Below are positions 35,684 to 47,459 of a stretch of DNA of 64,000 nt, piece by piece; the first letter of the stretch is position 1; every line of letters begins with the position of its first letter. The translations under genes and the position numbers were made by a program. This DNA comes from Megalonaias nervosa (Eukaryota > Mollusca > Bivalvia > Unionida > Unionidae). The notes under the pieces were generated by a model. It ran no database searches. It worked only from the letters and a program-made list of their open reading frames with translations, and had not been told where the DNA came from. The stretch lies in contig JAECUM010003670.1 in NCBI GenBank assembly GCA_016617855.1, positions 62,001 to 126,000 of the forward strand. Reading direction: 5' to 3'.

Positions 35684-35822
35684 GGATGTTTCAGGTGTAG
35701 AACTGCTTATGAACAATCATCAGAGCCTGAAAGCAGAAGTTGATGCTAGAGAAGAAAACTTTGCTATTTGTATCAATCTAGGCAAAGATTTGTTGGATCG
35801 TAAACATTACAGATCCGATGAG
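35684..35822 (+). CDS. SPTBN1: Beta-spectrin exon W12: repeat 16 helix B
   Basis: The exon runs from acceptor attttccag to donor GAG|gtaggt. It is 139 bp, phase 2 to 0. It reads RDVSGVELLMNNHQSLKAEV, then DAREENFAICINLGKDLLDR and KHYRSDE. The core ELLMNNHQ-x-x-KAE is almost invariant in beta-spectrins. Confidence 0.97.
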
Positions 35823-37337
35823 GTAGGTTCTGGTGTCCCACCCCGTAAAAACATTTCCTTTTTAACTTATTTTGTCCATGTTTACACTTAAAAGGAACAG
35901 TGTTGTATATAAAAATATTACTTAATAATTACAGGCTTTTGTCTGATTGAAAATGTCTATTGGATTATTAGTGTTTTGTTGGCTTGATAGTTGGGATCTT
36001 AAATGTAATTGAAAGATGTCAAGCATAAGTCTGATGATTTTAAGGCAGGACTTTTTCATAGATTTTAAGACTTGATTTGGCTACATCGTATTAAAGGAAT
36101 TAAATTCTCTGATTGTCTAGCAGGTCTGCATAATTTTTTCATGTAATTTTTTAGCTTTACACATACTTCAAAGCTGTCTACTACCTTTTTTTATTGTCCA
36201 GTAACAGATAAGTTTAAATAATAATTAGGATATTTTTTCTTGCACATTTATTCACCTTTTTATGAGCCCACCCTGAGGCATAACATATCATATTATGTCT
36301 GCATGTCTATGCATCTCTTCTGTTTCATTTCTGTACATAACGAGTTCTTCATTATCTGCTGTTACCAGCTTTGTAAGTAGCTTAATATCAGGCTTAAAAG
36401 TTTAAAAGTAAAAGGGTTACAGGGATTGACAGAAGGAAAACTCTTTGCACACAGTGTTGCATTAGAGATAAGAAAGACACCCATTGATTTCTCGGTCAGA
36501 AGGACAAACATCAAGACCTCGGTGATGTTAAGAAGGAAAAATGGTTTCTGTATGATGAGTTCTTTATCACCTACTTTGTCCAGTTTTGTGGATGGCTTGC
36601 ATATGTGATGAGGAAGATTCTTATTCATTTTGGGGTCAAAGGTAAAGGTCACAAAGCTATAAGAAGGAAAAACAATTTCCTTAAAAGTAAAGATTTGTAC
36701 CACATGTCTTGACTAAACTTTTTAGATAGCTTGCTTTTGGGACAAATAAAAAAGCATTGATTTTAGGGTTGAAAGGCAAAGGTGGGTATAAGAGGGACTC
36801 CAAAAAGAAAATTTCTTCCACAAAATAACTTGAGTCTCGTGCCACAAACTGTGACCTAACTTTCGGTTGGCATACATTTAAGATGATAAAGGCACCTAAT
36901 GATTTGGTGGCTCAGTAAGTTAACATTTAAGGTGCCTAAGATGAAAAGAAGAAAAATGGTTTCTGCAAAACAATAGTTTTATATCTTTTACCTTGTTCAG
37001 ATTTTCATGATGGCTTGTATCTGAGACTGTGAAGATACCTGTTGATTCCAGATTAAAAAGGTCAGAGGTCAAGATAACAAGGATTCCAAGAAGAGTCACT
37101 TCTAAGTGAGATACTAAATCCAAGGTTCTTTTGTAGCTTGCTTTTTTGGCAGGTTTGCATATGAGGCAATATCGCTTAGCAACAGTGGCATAGTACATGA
37201 CCTAAGTAGATAATGTATCTGTATATGTAACCAATGAAAAACTGTGTTACATAAAAGAATATAGTAATACTATCAACCACATAATAAATCAATTATTAAT
37301 GTATCAATTAAGGTACACTTGTTTTATTTTAAATCAG
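35823..37337 (+). other. Intron between W12 and W13 with repeat family D
   Basis: About 36330-37200 consists of degenerate ~150-200 bp units with phrases such as ccagttttgtggatggcttg, gaaggaaaaatggtttctg and gtcaaaggt. The same family recurs at about 54840-55480 and 59925-60180. Class unknown; no coding. Confidence 0.55.
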
Positions 37338-37422
37338 GTGAGAGAGAAACTGATCCAGTTGACAAAACAGAGGCAGAATATGACTGATCAGTGGGAAGAA
37401 AGATGGACGCATCTGCAACTTA
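37338..37422 (+). CDS. SPTBN1: Beta-spectrin exon W13: repeat 16 helix C
   Basis: The exon runs from acceptor aaatcag to donor CTTA|gtaagt. It is 85 bp, phase 0 to 1. It reads VREKLIQLTKQRQNMTDQWE, then ERWTHLQL, with the paired Trp residues (QW, RW) seen at the end of repeat 16 in other beta-spectrins. Confidence 0.95.
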
Positions 37423-38189
37423 GTAAGTTGTTTTCTTGTTTGTTATTTTGTTTTGTGTTTTTTTTGTCAGCAATATTTAGTCCTCTAAAGTTGTGGGACT
37501 AATATGCCAGTGCTTCTTCTACCATGTCGTTGTTGGGAGGAAAAGCTCTTTCAGTACAAAGTTTCATACTTATTGATCAGTAGGGGATCTACAAAATTGC
37601 AGATATGAGTTTCAGCATTATCTTTTGATTATAATGCAGATTAGATGGTGCAAGAAAAAGACTGTCAGTTCCTCCAGCATCCATATTTGAATTTGCATAT
37701 GATGTATTTATGGTCTCAATCACACTTAATGAACTTGGTGTGCAGGATAAGGATGAAAAGCCCTGAAAGTTCTGAAAGTTGAATTGCTAAGTCTGTTTTG
37801 TTCGCCACAATACATTGGTTCTCAATAATGAGGCCATCAATTCTGGAGTGACTTTATGAGGGTGGCCACCATTAGAGGGGCGCAGCAATTAAGATGTACT
37901 ATTTTGGAAGATATGCCATCCTTTTCAGATTTTGCAGAATTATTAAAATTCTGAGTAAAAATTCCACATTTAAAATTATATTGACAAAAGTTTAAAAAAT
38001 TATATAGGTACAATAGTAATTCAACACCAGTATTATAGACTGGTACATAGAATATAGTTTTTCAGTGTAAAAAACAGATTGTCTCTTACAAGAAACCAGT
38101 GAGATAGGTGAAAAATGGTGGCAAGGATCAAGAGAGATGAAAGATGCAGATAACTTGTGAAAAAAGCTGATGTTGATGGTTATAGTTCA

Positions 38190-38470
38190 GTGTGTGTGAT
38201 TTGGATTTTTAATGTAGCTTTAACAATTTTCCAGTCATATCATTATGATGTCTGCAGTGTGGCAGTTTGTAGTCATGTCTAGCACTGGGGCATCATGCTG
38301 CAGACGTAGCATTATGTCCCACACAGTCACATGACACCAGGCCAACCAGTCCTAACACTAACCGAGGCAGCTGCTCGTACCATTTTTTGAAGTCTTTGGT
38401 ATGACTCAATGGGGGTTTGAACCTGCAACCTCCAGCATCTGAGGCAAATGTTTTATCCATTCTGATCAGG
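38190..38470 (-). mobile_element. SINE family B, copy 4
   Basis: Reverse orientation, degenerate: from gtgtgatttggatttttaat through gacaccaggccaaccagtcc to the tRNA-like head (ggtttgaacctgcaacctcc). It is older than copies 2 and 7. Confidence 0.85.
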
Positions 38471-38682
38471 CTGACTAAATTCTGAAACTTTGTTGCTGGG
38501 GTTCCAGAAAAGCATGCTCATAGGTTGGCATCTCTGTTTTGAAATTGGACAAAGTTAGCTTTTCATGGGGCAGTAGCTTCTTTTGAGTGTGCTGTATATG
38601 AAATGTCGCTGGAGTGTGATCACATTTAATCTCAGTAACAATGTCATCTAGTTTTCATTTTCAGATGCATTATTAAGAGATG

Positions 38683-38931
38683 GGTGCCCCAGGTGGTCTA
38701 AAGCTCTCACTTTTACAGATCACTGACATCTTGCCTCACTGTGGCTGGATTTGAGTCCTAGCCTCTAACAATATGGGTATGCAAGAAAGCTTTCCCATGA
38801 GTCAGCAGCTTCCCACGAGTCAGTTGTTCTTCTTGGGGGTTTTCCGGGCTCTTCTCTCACCAGTTATACTGGCTGTCATATCATGTGCTGCAAAATGGCC
38901 TCAAGCCCAAAACAGGAACAGCAACAAAAAT
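38683..38931 (+). mobile_element. SINE family A, copy 4 (old)
   Basis: The body (ccacgagtcagttgttcttc, ggggttttccgggctcttc, tatactggctgtcat) and a degenerate CAA tail match family A. Box B is eroded (ggatttgagtcc). No clear target duplication. Confidence 0.8.
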
Positions 38932-39469
38932 AATTTGTAAATAAATAAAATGGTATAAAATTGGGTGGATCAAAGAGCACATGACACATTAGTTACCGGA
39001 TGAATTATCATCCTTTTGTTGAATACTAAGTAGTTGTCTTTTTCATCAACTTTTTTAAAAACTTTTCTTGATGAGCAAAGTAACATGTAGAAAGTTTATT
39101 TTTCCTTTGAAAATATACTCAGTTTGTATGTTCTTGAATAGTCTCTGACAGCTCTCTGGAGCTGTATGAACCATTTGATAGTTTTCTCCAAAGAGATAGT
39201 AAATCATTTTTTAAAATAAAGTCAATAAAATAAGAATTGCAGAGGTCTATGTTTTGAAATTATCTTTTGTGGATGAGGAAATTCAAAATTAATAAGCAAC
39301 CAAAATGTCCACTTGATATGAAATCTAAAATTTTCAATGTTTGTTACAATCCATCTTAGTCTGGAGGTTGAGCGGTAGCATGTGCATTGATAATGAAAAA
39401 TAAACAAGGTTTCTAATAGTAACAATTAACATCACCAAATTTTATGCTTTGAATACTTTTTAATTTCAG

Positions 39470-39561
39470 TCTTGGAAGTTTATGTATGGTCTAGAGATGC
39501 GGCTGTGGCTGAGGCATGGTTGATTGCCCAAGAACCATACCTACAAAACCAAGATCTAGGG
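39470..39561 (+). CDS. SPTBN1: Beta-spectrin exon W14: partial repeat 17, helix A
   Basis: The exon runs from acceptor taatttcag to donor GGG|gtagat. It is 92 bp, phase 1 to 0. It reads [20 protein letters not shown] and continues [12 protein letters not shown]. The R-D-A-x-VAEAWL-x-x-QEPYL block is the first helix of the tetramerization site, which pairs with the N-terminal partial repeat of alpha-spectrin. Confidence 0.96.
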
Positions 39562-39876
39562 GTAGATAGAAACTTTTTTCATAATTTCTGATATTTTTTT
39601 TGTAATGCTGATGATGAAATTGTTAAGATAGTATAGTTTGGGTTTTGGAAAGGAAAATGAAGAGAAAGTACTTTCCTTTGATGATATTCCCTAATTGACT
39701 TATTTTGGAAGTTTAATATATTATAGTTCTAAAGACTTTGGATATTCTATATTAATATGTGATTTGGAAAAGTCATGTGTATGCTGGTATATGGGTTATA
39801 TTGATGGGCTTGTTTTATTCTTGCCTTTGTTTTTTTTTGCTGTCATATTTTAAATTTTTATCCTCCATTTCTTTAG
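39562..39876 (+). other. Intron between W14 and W15
   Basis: Short AT-rich intron with a poor pyrimidine tract (ccatttctttag). Nothing else is seen. Confidence 0.8.
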
Positions 39877-39981
39877 GACAATATAGATGCAGTTGAAAAC
39901 TTGCTGAAGAAACATGAAGCTTTTGAAAAGTCAGCTGCAACACAAGAGGATAGATTTGCAGTTTTGGAAAAGTTAACAACA
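39877..39981 (+). CDS. SPTBN1: Beta-spectrin exon W15: partial repeat 17, helix B
   Basis: The exon runs from acceptor ttctttag to donor ACA|gtgagt. It is 105 bp, phase 0 to 0. It reads [20 protein letters not shown], then [15 protein letters not shown]. The [21 protein letters not shown] core is the second helix of the tetramerization site and is strongly conserved. Confidence 0.97.
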
Positions 39982-40084
39982 GTGAGTAAACTTTGAGTTG
40001 GCAGAACATCATATGATTGTCAGTAATTAGCCATAGATATTCTCAGTACAGATGTCAGAAGTTATTTGCAAAGATCATTCTAAT

Positions 40085-41091
40085 GTTTTGAGTCCAGCCT
40101 CCATATTGTTCCGAAACAAAAATGGTAATACTCTGATATCCATTATGACAACCACAGATGCCATCTTAAAAATTTTATCACTGCTACTCCTGAATAGATG
40201 ATGATATCAACATGGGGATTTCGCTAAAAGACTTTATGATGTCCAGTTGGCCATAAATGAAAATAGTGTTGATCTGATGTCTAATATGGCTGTTATGGTG
40301 GCTATCTTGAAAATCTTATTATCATTACTCCTTCTGAATTGATGATAATTTCAATATGGGGTTTTCACTAAAAGACTTGTTTAATGCAGATCTGACGTTC
40401 ATTGTAGCCACCATTACAGCCATCTTAAAAATCTTGTTATTGCTCTCCTCTTGAATGGGGTTTTCACTAAAAATAGTGATGATCTGACATCCAGTATCAC
40501 CACCATTGCAGTTATTGTAAAAATCTTTACATGTGGTTTTCACATCCAATATGGCAGCTACAATGACAGTGTTAAAAATCTTGTCACAACTCCCACTGAA
40601 TGGATGATCATTTTGACATTATTTTAATTTTCACCAAAAGACTAATAACGATGTCTACTATGTCCTAAATGAAAGTGGTGCCAAGGTGACATCCAGTATT
40701 TGTGCCACAGCGGCTAATTTTGCAAATTTTGTCACTACCCACTCAGAATGGATGATCGTTATGATGGGGTTTATTTTGCCCAAGTCCTAATGAAAATGGT
40801 GCCAGTCATGCATCTAATATAGCTCACACAACAACCGTCATAAAAATCTTGTCATTACTCATTATGACATGGGTTTTCACCAAAAGACTTCTAATATCTT
40901 CTTTGTCCTCAATGAGAACTGTGCCAAGCTGACATCCAATATACGTACCTCGGCAGCTAATTTGAAAGTCATGTTATTGCTGAAAAATAGCAGAGATGGT
41001 TTCAACACTCGACAATTAAAAGGAATAAATGATCTCCTGGAAATTCTTTTCACCCAGTAGAACATTGGTCCTTTTGAGGAACTTGCTTGTT
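40085..41091 (+). mobile_element. Hairpin-ended tandem-repeat element, cluster 4
   Basis: Five to six degenerate ~160 bp core units and a decayed right end (cagtagaacattggtcc, ttttgaggaac). The left hairpin is not recognised, so the 5' end is missing or eroded. Confidence 0.55.
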
Positions 41092-41220
41092 GAGCCATCT
41101 GTAAAACAAAGTGAGATATATCTATCCCTTTTCAGTGTTAGCATCAACATCAACACTTGGTCTTATGAGATAAATTGGGGCAAAAATGTTTTATTATATC
41201 ATTATTTTCATTGTCTGTAG

Positions 41221-41339
41221 TTTGAGATGAAGGAGCGCAAGAAATTAGAGTCTGGAAGGAGACTATCAGAAGAGGCATTAAAGGAGAAAGAGGAGCGCAT
41301 TCAGAGACTCATACAAGAATTCTTACCACCAGAAGAACC
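41221..41339 (+). CDS. SPTBN1: Beta-spectrin exon W16: charged segment after repeat 17
   Basis: The exon runs from acceptor gtctgtag to donor AACC|gtaagt. It is 119 bp, phase 0 to 2. It reads FEMKERKKLESGRRLSEEAL, then KEKEERIQRLIQEFLPPEEP. In the family the corresponding stretch is an Arg/Lys/Glu-rich helix that precedes the variable linker. Confidence 0.94.
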
Positions 41340-42003
41340 GTAAGTACTAATCCAAATTTTGCTTTCACATAGTGGAATCAGTCCCTGGTTTTTTGGTTAG
41401 AGATAAGTATGTTGAGAAATTTATTTACTCCGGTTAATACTTCTTGAGTGTTAGTATATATATAGTTTCCAGTCTGGGTAATTTGGTTTGCTAAAATTAT
41501 TTCCAAGAGCCATTATTCACTTTTATGGCCAGTGAAGTCATATCATGGATTAGTTAATATTGTAATTTGTATTTAGAAGACATTAAAAATATTATTATCA
41601 ACATTCACCATGTGCTTTGCCTTTTAATCTCAACTGACTCAGGAATGTAGAATTGACCCGATGTGCCCATAATGCGTGTTGTAAAAGGCAACTAAAGGTG
41701 GCATGAGCTATGTTGGCACAGTTGTAAGCATGCCTGACTTGCTCCAAAAGCCTTGAATCCTATCATTGGATCAGCTGGGGTTGGCTACAATAGTGTACCC
41801 ATGGGCATGATACTTGACTCCAATTGCCTTGACAGACTAAACAACCTACTTTGGTTGCTTTGCTGTAAAACACTAAATCAGACCAGGCCAGATCAAATCA
41901 GCCTTTTCACTATACCCCAACAATTGACACAGTATGATTTAAATCAATGAATAGTCAAGTAAAACATGGGGGTGTCACTGCTTTGTTGTGGATTTCCGGT
42001 TAA

Positions 42004-42487
42004 CCTAATGCCTAGTTGTGTTAGAAACATTGTTTTTCATTGGCTGTTTCGCCCGCGCATGAGCAGAATGGTAAAAGTTGGAGTTCTATTTTTTTTTTTG
42101 CTTACCAGACCCATCATTTTCATATTGAGACCACTCTTTATTCCAAATGCCCATCTTATCCTACTTTCTGCAAAGGTTCGCCTGTCTGTGTGCAGTTCAG
42201 ACCGGTCTACCTTAGATCTGAAGCCAAAATGTCTAAAATCCAGACACAAAATCAGATTCTGACCTTGGGCGAATTTTGGGTGGAAAAAACTTGGGTCCAA
42301 AACATTACGTTTTTCACTCTGTATTTTGTAGTGCAACTAGAACATCCAGATTATTTGGTATCATTGTAGAGCTACATCTGTCTACATTTCTATAATACCA
42401 CCCACTTTAGTGTATCATACATGACCTTGACGCTACAGAGCTTGGAAGTAGGCTACTACCTCCTGCAGCGTAAACGAGGCACCAGGG
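42004..42487. mobile_element. piggyBac-like non-autonomous element
   Basis: TTAA flanks both sides (42000-42003 and 42488-42491). The ends are imperfect inverted repeats: CCTAATGCCTAGTTG on the left and, inverted, CCCTGGTGCCTCGTT on the right. TTAA target and CC-start termini fit piggyBac. The interior open frames (41966-42369) have no transposase signature. Confidence 0.55.
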
Positions 42488-42689
42488 TTAATGAGTTAAA
42501 ATGATATTCACATTTGAACTAATAAAGGATTTCACATAAGTGTACTGTAGTTATGAAATTTAAGAAAGCAAGTTGAATATTAACATATACCATTAGCTGG
42601 GTAAAGAACATACTATATCATTTAATGAAGGCATACAATTCATGGATGATGATTTCATGTTATAGTTTTCTTATATTACAAAAATGCAG

Positions 42690-42908
42690 GAACTAGATGC
42701 ATGACTTAAATGCAGACTTCATGTATTACATAAATGCAGAGACTTGTATTCCATTAGTGCAGAGGCTTGATGTAGTTACATTAGTGCAGAGACTTGATGT
42801 AATTACATCAGTGCAGAGGTTTGATGTAATTACATCAGTGCAGAGACTTGTTTTATTACATTAGCGCAGAGACTTGATGTAATTACATCAGTGCAGAGAC
42901 TTGATGCA
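42690..42908. repeat. Minisatellite, ~27 bp unit
   Basis: About seven units of gcagagacttgatgtaatta plus catcagt, with variants. The unit contains the palindrome GATGTAATTACATC. Confidence 0.88.
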
Positions 42909-43064
42909 ACTCTTTGGTTTTTCTTTGTGAATCGGTTATGTTATAGTGTCATGTCCAGTGTATATTATTTGTCAAAAGAATGCAAATATATATTATTATT
43001 ATCATTATATTATTATTATTATACTATATGACAATTCGGTTTTGTTCCATTTTATTCAATGCAG

Positions 43065-43177
43065 GCCAGCCCCCCAGCCAGTAGAAGAACCACCAGTGCA
43101 GCCCAGCATTGACGCAGCAGACATGGCTGAGGAACCACCAGTGGAAAAAGAACCAGAAATTGTGCAGCTGCAAGCAG
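43065..43177 (+). CDS. SPTBN1: Beta-spectrin exon W17: Pro/Glu-rich linker
   Basis: The exon runs from acceptor caatgcag to donor GCAG|gtaatg. It is 113 bp, phase 2 to 1. It reads PAPQPVEEPPVQPSIDAADM, then AEEPPVEKEPEIVQLQA. It is low-complexity, acidic and proline-rich, as expected for the region between repeat 17 and the PH domain, which varies much between species. Confidence 0.88.
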
Positions 43178-44156
43178 GTAATGTTTTGCTTGTATTTCAG
43201 ATTTGTTTCATCATCATTAACAGATAATGAGAAATAGGAAATAGCTTTCGAAGGCCTGCAATGTTTGGACTTGGCCTCTTAAATACTGCTTCATATCAGT
43301 GGGGTCATATGTGTCATATTGACACATGGCCTTGCATTGATTTGTTCTTATTTATCTATTATGTAAGGATTCGGTTTTAGATGTACTAATTTATGTACAT
43401 TTTTACAATCATTACCAGACAGACATCATATCTTGGCTATTCCTTCCAGTCAAAACAGGGCCAGTATTTGCAAAACCTTTGGAACAGCCAAGCTGAAGCT
43501 CAGAACCAACAATTAAGATATGCTACAAGCATTAATGCAATTCCACAGGAAAGGAGAGGAATAAAAAGTTCAGAAAACCTTGAAAGTTATGTGGTTTAGA
43601 CTTTATAACCCTGAGAGTAATGAGAGCCAGAATTTATTAACTATCCTTCTTGAAAATGTTTTGACAGTATAGGGCCAGGAAAAAATTGTTGTAACTTTGC
43701 CTACATGTCTGTCATCTTATATTAGTATATTTATTTTTCTGTTTCCTTTCTTGATGTATGTGTCTTGCCATCTACATTGTGTGTAGATGTTGCTTCAGTA
43801 TGAGCATCGTGAAGAATATGCTATAATGGTATATTTTGTTACTTCTTGTGTATGAATGCATGCTTATTTCTTGATAAACATTACTCATTACTTTACGTAT
43901 TATCAAACGAATTAATAAACATAGTCATTACATAGTATCAAGTGAATTGATTGGATAACGGTGACAAAAGTCTTTAGTTGTAAGTAGAAAAAAGTTAGTG
44001 TACATCAGAATGTATGCTTGCATTGATAAATTGTCAACACACACACACCCCCCATGTTAGTTTTCTGGAACAATGTCACAGTTTAAAAACAAAACTTTTT
44101 TCACATTTACCAAGTATCAGGAGTTTGTATTTAAAAATGTATCTATGAAATTATAG
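43178..44156 (+). other. Intron between W17 and W18
   Basis: AT-rich intron DNA; no element recognised. The open frame 43393-43599 has no recognisable character. Confidence 0.6.
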
Positions 44157-44198
44157 AAAAATCCGAAGAACGAAAGAAAGATTGGGCTGTACAAATAG
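44157..44198 (+). CDS. SPTBN1: Beta-spectrin exon W18: candidate 42-base microexon
   Basis: The candidate runs from acceptor gaaattatag to donor AATAG|gtgagg. It is 42 bp, phase 1 to 1. It reads EKSEERKKDWAVQI, a charged linker peptide. The frame fits both neighbours, and skipping it would also keep the frame. The acceptor's pyrimidine tract is weak, so it may be an alternative exon or a false call. Confidence 0.6.
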   Translation, partial: KNPKNERKIGLYK

Positions 44199-44407
44199 GT
44201 GAGGTATTTGGGAAGGGTTTTCATTGCTGTGCAGAGAATATCATTCATGAAAACTAATTTGTTGGTTTGAGATTCAGTAAAATTAAGTAATTTTTTAAAA
44301 AAATTTTTTTTTGGTTATGGTTTTTCATATTTTCAGATGTACATTCGTGAATGTTCCCCTTTTGGGGTTATGGGTTTCATGATATGGACCTAAAAGATAA
44401 TTTTATG

Positions 44408-44765
44408 TCCACTGTATATAGTTTATCCCTTTAATTGAATGGACTATGTGTGGTGAGTGGTTTATCCCTTTAATTGTATGCACTGTGTGTGGTGAGTGGT
44501 TTATCCCTTTAACTGTATGCGCTGTGTGTGGTGAGTGGTTTATCCCTTTAATTGTATGGGCTGTGTGTGGTGAGTGGTGGTTTATCCCTTTAATTGTATG
44601 GGCTGTGTGTGGTGAGTGGTTTATCCCTTTAATTGTATGGGCCGTGTGTGGTGAGTGGTTTATCCCTTTAATTGTATGGGCTGTGTGTGGTGAGTGGTTT
44701 ATTCCTTTAATTGAATAGGGCTGTGTTTGGTGAATGGTTTATTCCTTTAATTGTATGGGATGCAC
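44408..44765. repeat. Minisatellite, 39 bp unit, ~8 copies
   Basis: The unit includes ctgtgtgtggtgagtggttt and atccctttaattgtatggg. As 39 is a multiple of three, the array has a continuous open frame (44446-44718) that repeats CGEWFIPLIVWAV. It is not a gene. Every unit carries GGTGAGT, a consensus 5' splice-site sequence. Confidence 0.93.
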
Positions 44766-45391
44766 ATTACCATCCTGTAAAACAATTGAGATTTCACTTT
44801 CATTTCTGAGTAACCTACTTTATGTTGCCTGTTACTCATTGGTTGTTTATGTTTTCACCCATTCTTTTATTTTTCAATTGTTCACAGTACACACACATGG
44901 CAATGGATCTTATAAACCAATAGCAGTCCAACCTTGCCTTTTAAAATATTTAGTTATTTTTCATTCCACTTTTTCTCTCACTCTCATTGTATATAGCATC
45001 TTTTTGAATTTACTCTTAAGAACAATTTTGTCATGAAATTAGGACATTAACATTTGTCAGTTATTGTTAACGATGTATTGTTAATTTTTCCACTAAATTC
45101 AAATTAAGAATTATTTTATGTAGCTTTAAAAAATAATACAATGTTCATGTGCAACATCTATAGAGGAAAACATGGTTTGTTACAAACACGCATTAAATGA
45201 ATTATTGTGAATTGAACACAAGTTTTACAGTAGAGATCTTAAGAAGTAATGGAGTATTGATTTTTAAAAGAATAATGGATTAGATTAGAAAGAGTAGGAG
45301 AAGTGTGTAAATTAGATGTTACATATTTTGATGACATTCCTTGCTTAATTAAGTAAACATATATATGTCATTATATTATTTCCCATGACAG
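44766..45391 (+). other. Intron sequence between the 39 bp array and W19
   Basis: AT-rich intron DNA with no recognised content. Confidence 0.6.
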
Positions 45392-45442
45392 CGCCTTCAG
45401 TGGAGGGCCCTCCAACTGTTAGGTTGGTGGAGAAACCCAAAG
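45392..45442 (+). CDS. SPTBN1: Beta-spectrin exon W19: 51-base linker exon
   Basis: The exon runs from acceptor tcccatgacag to donor CCCAAAG|gtgacc. It is 51 bp, phase 1 to 1. It reads APSVEGPPTVRLVEKPK. Proline-rich content, correct phase and good splice sites support it. It lies just before the ~8 kb tandem duplication. Confidence 0.75.
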
Positions 45443-47124
45443 GTGACCATAATTCTTTCTGATTTCCTGCAGTTTGTATAAATTTGAGCTTTGGCATTAT
45501 ATATAATAATTTATGAGAGCAGAAATGATCAGTTTTAACAAGTCAAAATACTTTTCCTTCTGTCCAAAATTGTTTTCCAGTTAAAGTCTCATTAATAATG
45601 TTTTGATGTCAAATAAAGCAAATTTATGCTTAACATTGTACATCTTCCTCATTGATTATGATTGATACAAGATTTCATACTTGTAAAATGTTTGTTTTGT
45701 TATAGCTACGTTTTCAAACCAGTTTGTTTTCCTTCTTTGTAATAATTTTCTATTTTTTGCTTACAGTTTTTAAAGATGTATAGAGATCATTTCTTCTCTT
45801 CTCATTAATAAATACAGTTATTTGGAAATTGTGTTAAAATGCTTTTTTCCAATTTAAACTGCTTCATTTCTGTATAACCATCACCTTCATGTCTCTAAGA
45901 ATGCAAGGCTTAGACTTAAAAAATTCCAGCAATTCATGTTCTTATTTGACGGGATTATAAACATATCTTTTTGATTTATTCATGAAATATATGTCCGCAC
46001 AATTTGCTTACATTTTGTTATCCAAACTGCAGTACTTACAGGGTGGACTTTAAACTGTTGGTGCAGTTCTGATATAGCTTTGTTAGAATTACATAATCAG
46101 GCCTGAAGAGTGGTCTCCCATGAATATAACACCAGGTTGCACGCATAAGTCACATACTTTTTATCAACATTCCATCACTACACTATTGTGATGTACCTAT
46201 AATTCTTTTTTTTAAACTAAAATTCGGCAAAATTTGTAAATTTGTTTACAAAATAAAAATTTGTGTACATTTCTTGAGGTTGCAATGTTGACAGTAATCA
46301 TGCCATATAATTGTTTTGCTGATTAGGAAAAGGTAACATTTTGACTTGGAGTATGTTTTGGCATTTTTAGATATGTTTTGACTTGGCAACATTTTGATTT
46401 GAGAAACTTTATGTCTGGGGTACCTTTTTGTTCAAGATACAGTTTGACTTGGGTACATTTTGGTCAAGGTACATTTTAACTGTAAATCATATAGATATAT
46501 ATCTCGGGTTTGCTTTGGTGGGGTGTAAACTGCCAGCTTCATTAGAGTGAGTCATAAAAGAATCACAACATGAATGTTTAAGACCATTCTTCACTACTGT
46601 ATCCCAATAGTTTCAATTGTTTTTGTTTTTTCCACAAATTGACAAGTAGTTAGCTACCTCTAGAAGAGGGATATTGAATGTTAATATCCACACAGCAGGT
46701 TAAGGTTCACCTATTTTCATCAGGCTCTTTTTTTTTAGCAGGTGAGGTGTTTTAAGCATTTTTAAAAAATTAATGAAATAATCAAAGTATTTTTTTAAAA
46801 TTAGTACTCTATAGCTTTAATTATACTTTAACCTGCCCAAATAGTGGTCATCTGTGCCTTGTACATGTATTTTGCTTTTATTACTAAAACTCACTTCATC
46901 CTCCATTTTCTACCTCATTTTGATGTGTACATCAGAATCCTGCATTGTTTTTTTTCATTACTTTTTTGCTCTGCATTGATTCAGTTTTTTAGAATCCTTC
47001 ATCATGGTTTTGTTCATCATCTAATGCTATTGATTTTGTGCATTCATATTTTTTCTTTCAAGTTAAATCTCCGAGTTCGCTGTAATGGACGTATTCTAGA
47101 AATTGATATGGTGCTACTCTTTCT

Positions 47125-47447
47125 GACCGCTCCAGTGGCCTAGTAATTAGAGCATACGCTTTGGATGTGGTTGGTCATGGGTTCGAATCCCGTCCAAGTC
47201 ATACCAAAGACTTAAAAAAATGGTACTAACAGCTGCCTTGCTAGGCACTCAGTATTAAGAAGTTAGTATTAGGACTGGTCGGCCTGGTGTCAGGATAATG
47301 TGACTGGGTGGGACATGATGCTTCATATCTATGGCATGATGCGCCAGTGCTAGACATCACTATAAACTGCTGTACTGCAGACATTGTGGCAATATGACCG
47401 AAAATTTTTTAATGCTGCATTAAAAATTCAAATCACACACAAACACA
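47125..47447 (+). mobile_element. SINE family B, copy 5
   Basis: Complete head (gtggcctagtaattagagc, gggttcgaatcccg), body and tail. Target duplications ctactctttct (47114-47124) and ctactgtttct (47448-47458), 10 of 11 identical. The matching place in copy B (about 56700-56715, ctaccctttct then aaatgtgagctc) has no insertion. Confidence 0.94.
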
Positions 47448-47459
47448 CTACTGTTTCTA

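Larger units (their letters stand above)
37423..39469 (+). other. Intron between W13 and W14
   Basis: Apart from the two SINEs (38190-38470 and 38683-38931) this is intron DNA without recognised content. Confidence 0.6.
41340..43064 (+). other. Intron between W16 and W17
   Basis: Contains a piggyBac-like MITE (42004-42487) and a ~27 bp tandem repeat (42690-42908), plus a short TTA-rich tract near 43000. The rest is unassigned. Confidence 0.6.

Noticed and set aside
44446..44718. Open frame with CGEWFIPLIVWAV repeats.
   Set aside because: It is the 39 bp minisatellite read in frame; no gene structure.
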